From: Nereocystis luetkeana
Lineage: Eukaryota > Sar > Phaeophyceae > Laminariales > Laminariaceae
Direction of reading: 5' to 3'
NCBI GenBank assembly: GCA_031213475.1
Contig: JARUPZ010000023.1
Coordinates: 6,466,157 to 6,530,156 of the forward strand
DNA length: 64,000 bases
The notes beneath the pieces are model-generated. The model was not told the DNA's origin, searched no databases, and saw nothing but the letters and a program-made list of their open reading frames with translations. Shown here piece by piece: positions 1 to 11,425 of the stretch. The position numbers and the translations under genes were made by a program. Every line of letters begins with the position of its first letter. The first letter of the stretch is position 1.

Positions 1-20
1 GAACAGGGGGGCCAGGGAAA

Positions 21-605
21 GTGGGAGGGGCGGAGGCAGAGGAGGGAATGGAGGGGGCGGCTGGAGAGGGGGAAACGTCGGGAGGAGATAGGGCGGCGCC
101 CCCACTAGCAGGTCGGGGGAGGGAGAGGGGGACAGGGGGGACGGGGGGGGCAGGAGAAACGGGGGGAACGGTGGGACAGGGGGCAGCGGGAGGTGTGCAA
201 GTAGCTGAGAGAACAAGGGGAGCAGGGGGACTGTGGAGAGAGCGGGTAGCGGAGAGAGCAAGGCGGACCGAGGGATCGAGAGGGGTCGAGAGGACGGGAA
301 AGGCGGGGACGGGTACAAGGAGCGAAGCTAGCGGAGAGGGGGGGGAGGATAGGGAAGGTAGAGGAGAAGCGGAAACCGAAGGAACGCAAACTAGTGGTGG
401 ATTGAGAGGCGTAGGGAGAGGAACGAGCCAAAGAAGTGGAGAGAGAGAGGAACAGAGAACGACAGGGGGCATCAGACACCATACGGCGAGGCTCCGGCAG
501 GAGGATCTCCCAGGTCGCAGGGGAGGAGAACAGGGAACGAGACGTACCCCCGGGCCTTCATTGGCAACATCACAGGTGGAGTGGCATGCGGGGTCTGGGG
601 GGTAA
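21..605 (+). pseudogene. N-terminal low-complexity region of retrotransposon copy 1
   Basis: An open frame of 194 codons, extremely rich in Gly, Glu, Arg and Thr, on strongly purine-biased (GGGG/GGAG) DNA. No folded domain is recognisable. It lies immediately upstream of the zinc-finger segment of the same element and probably represents the disordered N-terminal part of its protein, like the Pro/Gly/Arg-rich ORF1-like sequence upstream of copy 2. The purine bias alone keeps the frame open, so the exact protein boundaries are unreliable. Confidence 0.4.
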
Positions 606-981
606 CACTTCAGCTAGGGCACCGGGCGGTATACGTTTTCCATGTGGGCAAGGGCGCCACGTGCTCCACGCTCGTTGTGCGGTAGGGACTCTAGCGAGAG
701 GCACGGCACCGGCACCACTCCGCTGTCCAGCCGCCGAATGCGGAGCCCGGCTTCCCAAATGGGACGCACTGGAGACAGAGGTCCAAGCTGACCCGGGTCT
801 TTGCAATCAGGCGGTGCGGATGGGAGGGGGGACCATAGGTGACGAGGACCTACGCAGCTGGGGGCTTTGGTACGGATGGGACCAATACAGCCTGGGCATA
901 GGGCCACCACTCGATGCCGTTTCCTTGGAGGACCTGGGGCAACGCTTCGCAACCGGAGAGACAGTACACCGCAGCTGGTAG
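436..981 (+). pseudogene. Zinc-finger segment and RT-proximal region, retrotransposon copy 1
   Basis: This frame contains a Cys/His cluster: CGQG, then HVLHARC, then CPAAECG. It is homologous to the RING-like finger encoded at 37951-38150 (+) and around 40150-40300 (-), where the matching blocks are CAHGGFVHARC and CDHDNGQLVHAGC...CVECG. The first C-x2-C pair expected of the finger is not in frame here. Downstream come QADPGL and GPPLDAVSLEDLGQRF, matching QADPGL and GPLDDFSLEHLQQRF at 40840-40990 in copy 2. The frame ends at a stop after position 978, where copy 2 stays open further, so this is a truncating mutation. Confidence 0.6.
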
Positions 982-1390
982 GAGCACATGCGCGCTAGAG
1001 CGTTCACGCCCTTGGCACCCTCAACCACGCTATGGGAGAGCACCGGCCGAACCGGGACTCGGCGACACCGAACTCGCTCCTGCGGGCGATAAAGTTCTGG
1101 TACCTCATGCCAGCCCTACGCCACTCATCGGACGGCCGGATAAAGAGGCGACAGAGGTTCGCGCTAGTGGAGAGCGGTGACTATCTACTGTAGTGCTCCT
1201 GCTCCCATGGCTGATAGCGTACACCAGGAGAGAGGGCTTGAGACAACAGGGCACCGCCCAGGAAGCTTCGGAAGAGGCGAAACTTGAACGAGCGTCGTCG
1301 GCGTGTCGCCACGCGGGAGGGATCAAAGTGGCAGCACGCAACCTTCTGGCAGCACCGTGATCTGCGGGGAACGAGGAAACGTGGATTACA

Positions 1391-2639
1391 TTGATGGCCA
1401 AGTTTCCCCCCGAAGACCATGCCGCCGTGTCCGTGGCGGCGGCGGCCGCAGTGCTAGCGAGCGGCCCCGAGATGAAAGATGGAAACGCCCCCCCGTGGCG
1501 CCCTGACGATGAGTATGCCTCCGAGGTGCTCTTCGACGTCATCAACTCCCGGAGCGCCCTCTCTGGCACCCGGAAACGACGGTCAACGATTTGCTCATCT
1601 ACAATCCATCATTGAAACCGATATCGGCAGAGAGGAGTTCGGAAATGGTATGACAGCCTTCTGGCGGAGAATCGTCGATGAGCCGGACGCGTTCCCGCCA
1701 GAGGTCTGGCAGCTCTTCCTGCAGTCGAGCTCACTGCATTGGGGGAAAAGTGCCGGCCGGTCTACGTGGGTATGACATGGAGGAGGCTCATCACCGCAGG
1801 GGCTATGCGACAGTCGCGACCGCGGTTGAAGGAGGTAAACCGAGAGGTGAGGCAGTTTGAGGTCGCCGTACCCGAAGGGGTGGAGCATGTGGGATTGAGG
1901 GCTAGGATGCTACACGAGACGGGCAAGTGGCTTGTTCTCACAGACTGCTCCAACGCCTTCAACACCGTAAAAAGGACGGCGGTGCTAGAAGAGGTGGCAA
2001 AATGCGTGCCAGCGCTCACGCCTTTAGTGGCCAAGTGCTACGGCACAAGACCAGCCGACGTGTTTTTCCGGATGGACTCAGGAGAGATCAGGACGATCGC
2101 TTGCTCCAGCGGTGTCCAGCAAGGGGACCCCATGGGATCAACAATGTTTTGCCTGGCAATACGATCGGGGCTGAAGCGATTCCGGCAGGAATTCGAGAGA
2201 GAAGGAGTGGAAACCTTCGCGCACATGGAAGATGTCTCTCTCGGCTTTACAGGGATCACTGCCAACACGATAAGAGCATTCGCCTTCCTCCGACAAGAGC
2301 TAGATGACATCGGTATTGTGGTCAACGCCGCCAAAACACTGGCACTACCAGCAAAAGGGCACCCCCCGACGATGGAGGAGATTTCACTCCTTGAAAGCGT
2401 TGGGGTCCGCATCGCAGGCGAAGGGGGGGGGACGGTGGTGGGTGTCCCGATCGGCACGGAAGAGTGCGTGCGGGGGCGCAATGGAGGTAGTGAGGGATGG
2501 GGGCGCGGATCACCTTGCGCGCTGCCTCGCTAACATGCCCGACAAAGATGCGGCGGCTCTCATCACCGTCAAATCTCTCGGGCAACGGACGAGTTACCTC
2601 GAAAGGGCTGGACCCGGGGTTGTCCCTCGAAACATGTAA
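1391..2639 (+). pseudogene. Reverse transcriptase, retrotransposon copy 1 (catalytic box altered)
   Basis: Reading requires at least three frame changes: 1391-1615 (KFPPEDHA region), 1479-1775 (FAHLQSIIETDIG), 1739-2475 (RT core) and then 2304-2639. In the core, motif A LTDCSNAFNTV has its Asp at 1943-1945 and motif B SSGVQQGDPMG lies near 2101-2135. Both are intact. The motif C box, normally Y/F-x-D-D, reads HMED at 2222-2233, where copy 2 has YFDD. Replacement of the first of the paired aspartates by Glu, together with the frameshifts, predicts no polymerase activity. The FLRQELDDIGIVVN and GVPIG segments downstream are typical thumb-proximal LINE RT sequence and match copy 2. Confidence 0.85.
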
Positions 2640-2820
2640 AGGAGCATGCAACGGGGCCTAGTGGGCGCACGAGAAACTACCAGGAGCGGCGGAGGCACAA
2701 CCGTTTTTCCAAGAGGGGTGCCTGGATAGTCGGCTGACTCTCAAACCTTACCAGCAAGCCCAAGCACGCCTTTCTACGGCAGCGGGAGGGTTAGGGCTGC
2801 CGTCGATAGAAGCAAGGAGA

Positions 2821-3933
2821 ATGTCGGCATCCATCGGGAGCAGGGTAGGGACCTTGCCGGAGGTCCTAGCAGACCTCACAGGCCCGTTAGGCGATAAGTT
2901 GAGAAGAGGGCTCCCAGAATCGAGCATTATTGCTCAGCTGGGAGACAGCTTGCGGGAGATTAGGAATACATGTGGGGTGTCACAAGAAGCGATGGCGGGC
3001 ATCGTCCCCGAATCTTGGTTAGAATGGGGTCTGGGCGCAGAGGGGGACAGGGCCCCAAGACCCCTAGTGACCGACATGCTGACTGCACATGACGCCATAA
3101 ACACGAACCCACGCAAAGTCCAACAGAAGTTGGGCAAGTTGGAAAACCAACGTCGGCACGCAGCCCACGCTGCCTCGCTGGAGGAGCTCCCGGAAACAAC
3201 ATGCCCCCCCGGGCCGGGCGACCCGATGGGTGGGACCGAAACCAAATCCCTCGCCAAGGCTCGCTATAGGCGCCTACAGGGGGCAGGAGCTACGGCATGC
3301 CTTCGGGCGAGACCAACGGACTCACTCCGGGTTATACCCGCAGAAGAGTGTGCGGGCATGAGAAGGCGATTCATTGGGATAGATGAACACGTGGCAGTGA
3401 GGTGCCCCTGCTGCGATGCAGTGGACGTGGACACTCGCCACGCGCGCATCTGTCCCAGAGCAGGGGCGCAGGTAAATCAACACCAACCGCTCGTCCACGC
3501 GATGTCCCGAACATTGAAGCGGCTGGAAATTCCACACCAAGTGGAAAGCGGCGAACCGTTCACCACAGACCAAAATCTGCGGATGGACATTGTCGTCAGG
3601 AGAGGACGTCTACGGGATGCTCCTAATAGGGAGCATAGGGAGGAGTCCATCCTGCTGGACGTCACCCATGCGCACCCTCAAGCGCAGATACACCTGCGAG
3701 GAGACAGTGCCGATCAAGATGGATCAGCTGCCTCTACCTCCGAGGCGCGCAAGCGCCAACACTGCCCTCGTCCGGAGCAGGTGTCCTTTGACGAACGGAG
3801 TCACAAACTTGCCACTTTAGCAGTGGAAAGCTTTGGGCATCTCAGGGTAGAGGGCAGTAAGTTCATCGACCAGCTGGTTGCTAGTGTAGTGGGGGGGGGG
3901 GTGGTGGGTCGATGGGAAAGAAATGATTGGTGA
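2821..3933 (+). pseudogene. CCHC knuckle plus restriction-like endonuclease region, retrotransposon copy 1
   Basis: Open frame of 370 codons collinear with 42657-44169 of copy 2. The knuckle CPCC...RHARIC lies at about 3403-3453. It is followed by a region with the layout of R2-type restriction-like endonucleases: LRMDIVVRRG (the Asp corresponding to PD) at about 3579-3608, then ILLDVTHAHP at about 3648-3680 (the second acidic position). A conserved tail SFDERSHKLATLAVESFG follows. This part would nick target DNA in an active element. The frame ends after a run of G (3892-3902) that probably shifted it, because copy 2 continues about 50 residues further and matching nucleotides are visible to about 4100. 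Confidence 0.75.
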
Positions 3934-4319
3934 AGGAATGCCTACTCCAAATCGTCTCGGTGACTACACAGGTCGCCATTTTGAGGAGGGTTTCGCGATT
4001 TAGTCTCCAGCTTCGGGGTCGTCAGGAATCGAGAAGGAGCAAGGGGGGGGAAGATGACAGACCCTTACCGATGGCGTGGGGATGGAGCTTGGATGCGGGT
4101 TAAGATTTAAGAATATATTAAACGAGTACATATTAAGATGTAGCAGGGAGCAAAAACAACACATAGAGTATCGCAGATAAAGCATACCTGGTAAAAGGAA
4201 GTAGACGTAAAAGATAGATTTGGTGCATAGGTTTTATTCGTATACGGAAATTTCTTCTTTCAGGAATGTTTTGATTGATCAACGTGAAAGCGCATGCTGC
4301 ACATTGTCGGATGGCAAGT

Positions 4320-4335
4320 CTAATAATAATAAAAT

Positions 4336-4372
<37 letters not shown>

Positions 4373-4373
4373 G

Positions 4374-4413
<40 letters not shown>

Positions 4414-4428
4414 CACTGCTACTATTAA

Positions 4429-4466
<38 letters not shown>

Positions 4467-4484
4467 ACACTACTACTATTATAG
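4320..4484. repeat. ACT/TAC trinucleotide microsatellite at retrotransposon 3' end
   Basis: After TAATAATAATAAAA the sequence becomes about 45 units of TAC/ACT with a few interruptions. It starts directly at the 3' end of retrotransposon copy 1. It may have grown from the element's simple-repeat tail. The long poly-Thr and poly-Leu frames across it are artefacts. Confidence 0.9.
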
Positions 4485-4489
4485 AACTG

Positions 4490-6885
4490 GTTCATATACT
4501 ACCACAACGCACTCACTCGTACCCCCCGCCAGCCTTTTTTTGGGATCGAAGCGACCTAAAACGCGACGAAGTATGCGATCTGATCAATCAACCTACCAAG
4601 CAATGGAGCGTACAACCATTTGTTGTATTCCTCATCCTGCGCGTGTGTCGTACATATTTCGTCCGTTGCACTTCCGACACATGCAGTACATACATACGAA
4701 GTACATCGTCTATCGAAGCAGCTACCTACCGTATAATAACACGGAAGAACGCACATCACTACGTATTGTCACCGGGTGTGTTGTTGTGGGTGTGTGTTAT
4801 ATCTAATGCATCCCCGGTGATGAGCAAGATGCACGGGACCCCCGCGGCTAGGGTGTGTGCGGTAACGGGGGGGGGTGATAACGAGGGTGTGTGTGCTAAC
4901 GGTAGGATTAATGAATAGTAATGATTCCTCAAGGAGACTTTTATAGGCCACTGGCAACAGATTGCAGATGTCATGAGAACAATAATACTAACAAGGGGGT
5001 GTGATAGCAAGGGGGTCGACAACAAAGGGGTGGATACCGGCAAGTAGGGGTGTGGCAATAAGGAGTGAACTAACTGAGAGGCTTTGGTCTGGAACCAGCT
5101 TTCTTTTCCATTCACACGTAATGCTACCCCGGTGATGGTCAGGCCCACGCCTAAAACCAGAGATGACAGCAAAGATCCTCGCCTTGCTGCAATGCCGCAG
5201 AATGGTTACCGGTAGGGCATGAAGTAGCTGTTTTGAACTGGCACAACTTCCGGGTTGGAAAAACTAATTGCTGTTTATTAGCGCAACAGGCGACGGAAGG
5301 GGTGTTGCGCGCCCGCGCCGCGCAACCTCTTTCGCCGAAGGCGAAAATGTAATCGAGTCACCTTTTTCGTTCGCTCGAAAATAATGTTTCAAGTGCTTCG
5401 TCAAGGAAGTGGTTTCCGGGCGTATATAATAAGCGCGATTTGTCGCATTTTTTTGCCTCCAGCGTCCCTCCTGGCCCCCCTGTGGGGAAGGCCATACATG
5501 CCTGTGGCGCGTGAGCGCAACGCGTTTTCCAGCTCGCGCTACGCTTCACGGAACAGGCGCCGGAGCCTAAATACTAAAAATCTTGTGTATGCCCTGGTTA
5601 TTACAGGTACCACCATAGAGGAGTAATGAATTCAATGATATCAAAACTCCCGAAGATTGCACCCCAGAGGCCCTGGCCCCGCTGAAAAACTAACTGCTGC
5701 CATAATCATCTCCAGGACCTATATAACCTTCGTTTCTACCCGACGCCCCGAAGAACAAGACCATTGCGCACTGGTTTGTTTTCGAGATAGAGCTAAAATG
5801 ATCCGCGACCAGTTCCGTGATTGGCCACAAACCTAGCACGCCAGTGGTTGGTGCTTCGGGCACAGTAGAATTATAGTACCTGTGTCGTAGCAACAGCAGC
5901 AGCTGTGGGTGAACGGTATCCACGAAACGGTGTGATAATTTTGGAGCTTGATGCTGTATTCAGATGTGCGTCTCCCGTACGGGGGGTGTGTTCAAGGCAT
6001 ACCCCCGATGAAGTCACAATCGAAAAACGGACAAAAAAGTTCATCACCCGGTGTGCTCATGTGGGGGTGTGTGTTACGCATGGGGGGTGCGCTTTCTTCT
6101 GTGTTATACACTACATGCAATATACGTAAAAGCAACTGTGAACGCCTATTAATGGTGATTGCAGCCCCCTTTGCGGTCGATGTTGTTTGTCACTTTTTTT
6201 CAACTTTTCCCCTCCCACCAATTCCCAAACGTAACAATTATTATTATTAATAATACGCAATGGCAATAACTTCTGTAGTATTACGTAGTAGTGCTTTGTG
6301 CGTATGATACGACCATCAACAACGCTGTTACTCTACAACTTATACGGTGATACCATTGCTTGATGACCATGCAGCCATGATGGCTACACACACATAAACC
6401 ACCTGACCCAGCTCCTACAATAGTTTCCGTGGCGTGTGACTGACGAGTCAACGTCGCAGGATGAATCCAATACCGTCGGCGTGAGAACACTTCAAAACGT
6501 TCCGTGTACCAAACTGCTCCATCGTTATTAATTACCTGGTGGGACGGCGATAATTCAGGGAGCACCGCCGCTTTGCTGTTGCTGAATTGATGTACTTCCA
6601 AGCTCCCAGTAAGCGTTACGAAAACGGCGGTCTCTGCCGTTGCCACCAGTTGCCTTGGACTTTTACAACTACACCGCGAAACGAACGCAAGAAATCTCTG
6701 CTGCTACTGTTGTTGATACCTTGTTGTGCACGATGCGAACGCACTAAAAAAAATGACCGCCAATGCTGTAGCGTGCCGATGCTCGATCCAGACCTTCGTA
6801 CTAACCGATGCTATACCAAAGACAGCAACACATCGCCGTTGCCGGTGCATCAGGTACAGCTACATGTCACGCTCAACAAATTCCT
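4490..6885. other. Intergenic, no recognisable gene
   Basis: Both strands break into short unrelated frames with no recognisable domain. Local features are GTGTGTG-rich stretches around 4775-4900 and 6050-6100, a pair of GC-rich hairpins at 5304-5346 and an A-rich pyrimidine segment near 6190-6250. The part just below 6886 should contain the 3' UTR of the BAT2-domain gene on the minus strand. Confidence 0.6.
5304..5346. repeat. Two adjacent GC-rich hairpins
   Basis: GTTGCGCG (5304-5311) pairs perfectly with CGCGCAAC (5319-5326) across a 7-base loop. TTTCGCC (5330-5336) pairs with GGCGAAA (5340-5346) across GAA. They lie in non-coding sequence. They resemble, without clear sequence identity, the GC-rich hairpins at 20805-20830, 46728-46768 and 49755-49776. 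Confidence 0.7.
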
Positions 6886-9800
6886 TCATCGTTTGCGAGG
6901 CGGTTCTGGAGACTGGAAGCCGTACGCCCCCGAAGGTCGCATCTCTGACTGATGCTGCGGCGGTACGTCACGATAAGACCCAGGCATCTGCACAGGTAAC
7001 CCGCCAAGCCCCCCCCCTCTAGCTCCCCCCCTTGGGTCGGCATAACCGATCCCCTGCGCCGGCATCATGAATGCAGTTGACGAGTGCTGCATTTGCTGTT
7101 GCTGCTGCTGTTGTTGCTGCTGCTGCTGTTGTTGCTGTTGCTGCTGAATGTGTATCTGTGCCGGGCTCGTCTGCCGGCCGATGTCCTGCTGATGAAGATG
7201 TTGCGGTTGTTGTGAAGCGTGGGCTGCAGGATTACCCAGAGGAACGGGCGGCAGTTGCTGATGTCCCTGCTGTTGCTGTGGTTGTTGTTGCTGTTGCTGC
7301 GGTTGCCGCTGTGGCGGTTGTTGCTGCTGATGCCGTTGGTGAAGCGAGTGCTGAACGCGGTGCTGCTGGGTGTGCATTTGCGGCTGCATCTGACCACGCA
7401 CACAACGTGCATAACACGGAACGTGAACAATGAGATCGGGGCAAAAGATTCGCGACGTGAGGTGAGGTCCATAAAGGAAGAGAACATCGCCTCTGGCACC
7501 AAAATGCATCACGGAGCGCGTGGTAGTCGTTCCTTTCGAGCTGGGGCTTGTTTCAAGCCCAGAAGTACATTCTGTTCAGCGCCGAATAAGCAAAGAGTAT
7601 CTACATGCAGAGTGTGTTTATCCGCGCTCACCCTTCGTCACGTAGCGTGCGGTAGAACCTGCTACAAAAAAATCCTCACGATCATGACTCAACGTTATCT
7701 CCCTGTTCTAACCAAGTTCATGGAGGCGAGACAGGTTCATCGTCGCTCAAAGGTATACACATCGACGAAAATACAGTTAGGCGCAGAGTAGCACTCGGGC
7801 AAAAAGAAGCAAAAATAATTCAGATAAACATGTGTCCTGGTACATTGTACAGGTCATCATGCACATGACAATACAGATAACGGGAAAAACCCGTGTGGCG
7901 AACACTTCTGCAAATCTGAAGCGGTGACAGCCCTAACGGACCAACAAAAACGGACTGGCAGCTAGCTTCAGGGGTTGTCACGGTTCGCGCTAGACATTCT
8001 CCGCCAACCTCTGGTGATCGCTTCGCTCACCTGGATTTGGTTGAACTGTTGGCGCTGGACATGGTCCGAATGGAATTGGGGGCGGTGTAAATGCTCCGGT
8101 AGAGGTGCGCGACCCGTCTGGTGCTGCCAAGGTGTGCGAAGTGCAGGGTTGTAAAAAACACCAGCGACGAGTGCTCGTAAGGGATGCCACACAAAAATGC
8201 AAGCAACCACGCGTCATTGGAAGCTAAACATTCTGAGACACGGTTGGTGCGGAATACCGGGTATCGATCTTCTAAAATTATTACCGATGTCCATGCAAAA
8301 CAAAATTGGTTGCTATGGCTGGTAGTTGCAAGGATAGACATGGTGGCGAAAAAAACACCAGCATGATCCATCTCTACATATCATACGCAAAGAACGGCTG
8401 AGGGCAACCGACCGCTCCATTCAAAACTTAGCAAAAGCTGATATGATACAAATTCCAAACTCAACCAGAACCTGGGGATGATAGGAAGGAGTTCCAAAGG
8501 CTTCGGAAGGGAACTGGTGATGTACTGCCGGTTCCTGCATCTGGTGTTTGTGCCGGTCCTGCGTGTTCGCGACAAGAAAGCAGCAAATCACAACGATGTT
8601 GCAGCGCACTTCATCTAAACACTCGTGTGGTACAGCATTTTTTGCAAGGTATGGCTTGTCGACGAACTACACTGCTGTGGGCAACTACTGCCTGGCAATC
8701 TTCGATATACCATTTTGAGGTAGCCCCGACTTGTGCAACCAATAAGAGCAATACCTGCACCTGCTGCTGGAAGGAAGAGAACCCCTCCGCGGGGTTTCGC
8801 TGATACCCGTGGTCAAGATGAGGGTGATGAAGGTGCAAGGGCTGAGCAGGCTGTCCCTGGATTTCAACAAGGCAAAATTGGTGCACATAATTGGAAAGCG
8901 TTTTAAGTTACGTACCAAGTATCAATTTATGGGTCGGGGTTACTCACATTCAAAATGCCGCTGTCTGAAATGTTCCTGAACATGATTACGCACGCCGGCT
9001 CGATACCGCTCTCACCTGGTGCGGTTGGTGCATTGGGCGTCGCTGGTGAAGCTGCTGTTCAACCGGACGCCCAGCCTCGTCTTGCTGAGCTCGATGAGGC
9101 GCCTGTGCTCCCCTTTGTTGCCACTCCTCGAGAGGCGCCTGCGATTGTTGTTGCTGCGGCGGTTGTGGCTGTGATTGAGGCTGCGGCTGCGGCTGCGGTG
9201 GCGGTGGTGGCGGCGGCTGCGGCTGCTCGTACAACGGGGTCTTCGCAACTCCGGTCCCACCAGGAGAGGAAGCCCCTATGCCTCCTCCCCCACCCGGCAT
9301 CGCTAGATCTTGAGAAGAAACATCCGCCACCGTCACTTCCGGCAGGGAAGGAGGGTTTGTCTCTGCCTCCTGTTCGACCGACGGCGTAGCTGCCGAATCG
9401 CCCTGGGTTCCTTCACTAGGAGTTCGGTTCCTAAGGGCCGGAGGCAAGTATCGTTCCTTCCTCGGCTCATCGGGCTCATTGCCAAGGAACGATGCCATCG
9501 CATTCGAGCCCTGGTCGCCGCTGGCCGAGAGGCCGAATCCAGGTGTACCCCAAGGATCGCCCCACGGCTGAGACGCGCCACCCGAGGCAGATGGAGCTGC
9601 GTGGCCCTGTCCCTGTTGTTGAGGCATGCTTTCGTGCCCATGGCCAGGGCTCTCCCACAAATCTCCTCCACGTGGAAGCTGCGGCTCCCAAGACGCAGTA
9701 CGGATCCCAGATTGTGCTTGTTGTTGTTGTTGTTGTTGTGCAAAGGAGCCTCGGAAAGAAGGGGCGTCATCAGGCGAGATATCCTCAGAAGGCGTCGCAG

Positions 9801-11392
9801 AAGGCGCGCATGCATCAGTAGACACAACTACGGCGTCCGCAACGCTTTCAGACGGAGCCGCTATACCAGCAGCTACTCCAAGTGCAACGTCGTCACCAGC
9901 ATCTGGACTATGCTGTTGCTCCATTTGTTCCGAAGTAGCGGCAGTGGTCGTTACATCCATGTCTCGTCGCGCATGTTCTCCACCTTCCAATCCCCAACTG
10001 TCGTCTGCTCTCCAAGAGCCACCTTGGGACGGGGAAGAGGACACGGCAGGAGCAATGACTCCATTGCTGTCAGCGTCGCCATTGTCTTCCCTACCCCACC
10101 TGCCACTTCCCATGTGACCCTCTTCCCTGCTTTTCCATTTCCTAGGACCAGCCCTAGGCTCCTCCTTAGGCTCTTTCCAGCGGTTGCTTGTGGGAGCCGG
10201 GGGCGGGGCTAGGGAGCTGGCGGGCTCCTTCCATCGGCCGCTGAGGGTTCGCTCTCCGCCCCCCATAGAATCCCGATCAACCGCACTATGCCCCTGCTCG
10301 AGCGCTCCCCAAGAATCCCCGAAGCGAGACGTGGCTTCGCCACCAGAATCATGGTTTGGTCGCATGTTCGACGACAAGCCTTCGCCCTGTTCGTCGGCTT
10401 GTCCCTCCCGGTTAACTCTGCGAGGTGGGCCATGGGTGCGCACGTAGGACGTGGACGATGAGGACGTTGAATCAAAGACGGGCGGAGCCTCCGCCTGGGG
10501 TTCAAGGGGTTGCTGGGCGCTTGCCGGCGAGGAAGAGCGCCACTTCGAAGATGCCTCAGTCGATGCATTCCAGGGATCGGCGTCGGATTGGTGATCTCCG
10601 CGTGTTGATGAAGATTGCGACGAGCTTGTCGTGGGCCGCTGGTTGCTCGGTGCCTCCTCCTGTTGTGCCGGTGTCGAAACAGCGGTCACGGCCTTGCGGG
10701 GGGGTGGACCGTGTTGACGGACATATGTGGAAGTTGGCGCCTTTGTGCTGGCACTACTCGTGCCGTCTTGGCTACAGCTAACCGCCCCCACGTGGCTCCC
10801 CGAGCCGAAAATAGCTTCTCTGCCCCTTGAGTTGTTATTGGTACCCCTGTCCGAATTTTGACGAACGTGTCTTCGGTCCTTGTCCTGAAAAGCATCTCGG
10901 CCTGCCCGTTCTCCCCGGTCGAAACCCCGTCCTGGTTTTCCACCTGCTCGCCCCCCTTCTCTATTCGTCCCCCAAGCCATTTTTCCTGCGTTTCGCCCCT
11001 CCGCGTCTCTCCCCCCCCCACGCCCTTTGGCCCCTCCCTCTTGCGGATGAGGCCGCTCGCTCCAACGAGATTTGGTACTGATCTCGTCCGCAAAGCTAGG
11101 AACGGGTCTGCGGGTTTCTTCAAGTTTTGGCGCTGGCACCACACGATTGTGCACGGCGTCTGCGATAGCAGCCTGGGCTGCAGCCGTTGCAGCACTACCG
11201 CCTCCTGCGCTTCCGGTTGGTTTGAGCATGGCTGCGGGAAAACAAGCAATCAGGTGGAAAGACCTTGACGTTAGACCTATGATGATGGGCACGCGAAGCC
11301 TGGAAGTTTTCTTTCAAAAACATTGCTTTCAAAGAATAGCAAAAAATATCCTCGTGCCGTCGATGTGGGCAAAAAGGGGATGTACATACGTA

Positions 11393-11425
<33 letters not shown>

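Larger units (their letters stand above)
1..4318 (+). mobile_element. R2-like non-LTR retrotransposon, copy 1 (degenerate, 5' end outside window)
   Basis: Reading along the + strand there is a Gly/Arg/Glu-rich N-terminal region, a zinc-finger-like segment, a reverse transcriptase, a CPCC...RHARIC zinc knuckle and a restriction-like endonuclease region. This order is that of R2-type LINEs, whose endonuclease lies C-terminal to the RT. A second copy at 40838-44350 aligns segment by segment, including the QADPGL motif, the RT motifs and the 3' end. Both copies end with the same 3' sequence (CTGCACATTGTC, GA, GGCAAGT) and then run into A/T-rich simple repeats, as expected for target-primed insertion. 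Several frame breaks (near 980-1390, 1740, 2470 and 2640-2820) and an altered RT catalytic box indicate a dead copy. The family assignment rests on domain order; no clade was determined. Confidence 0.85.

Noticed and set aside
4220..4918. Long frames with poly-Thr or poly-Leu
   Set aside because: Produced by translation of the ACT microsatellite.
9310..10212. 300-codon + strand frame
   Set aside because: It is the antisense shadow of the large BAT2-domain exon, which joins in phase to five other exons.
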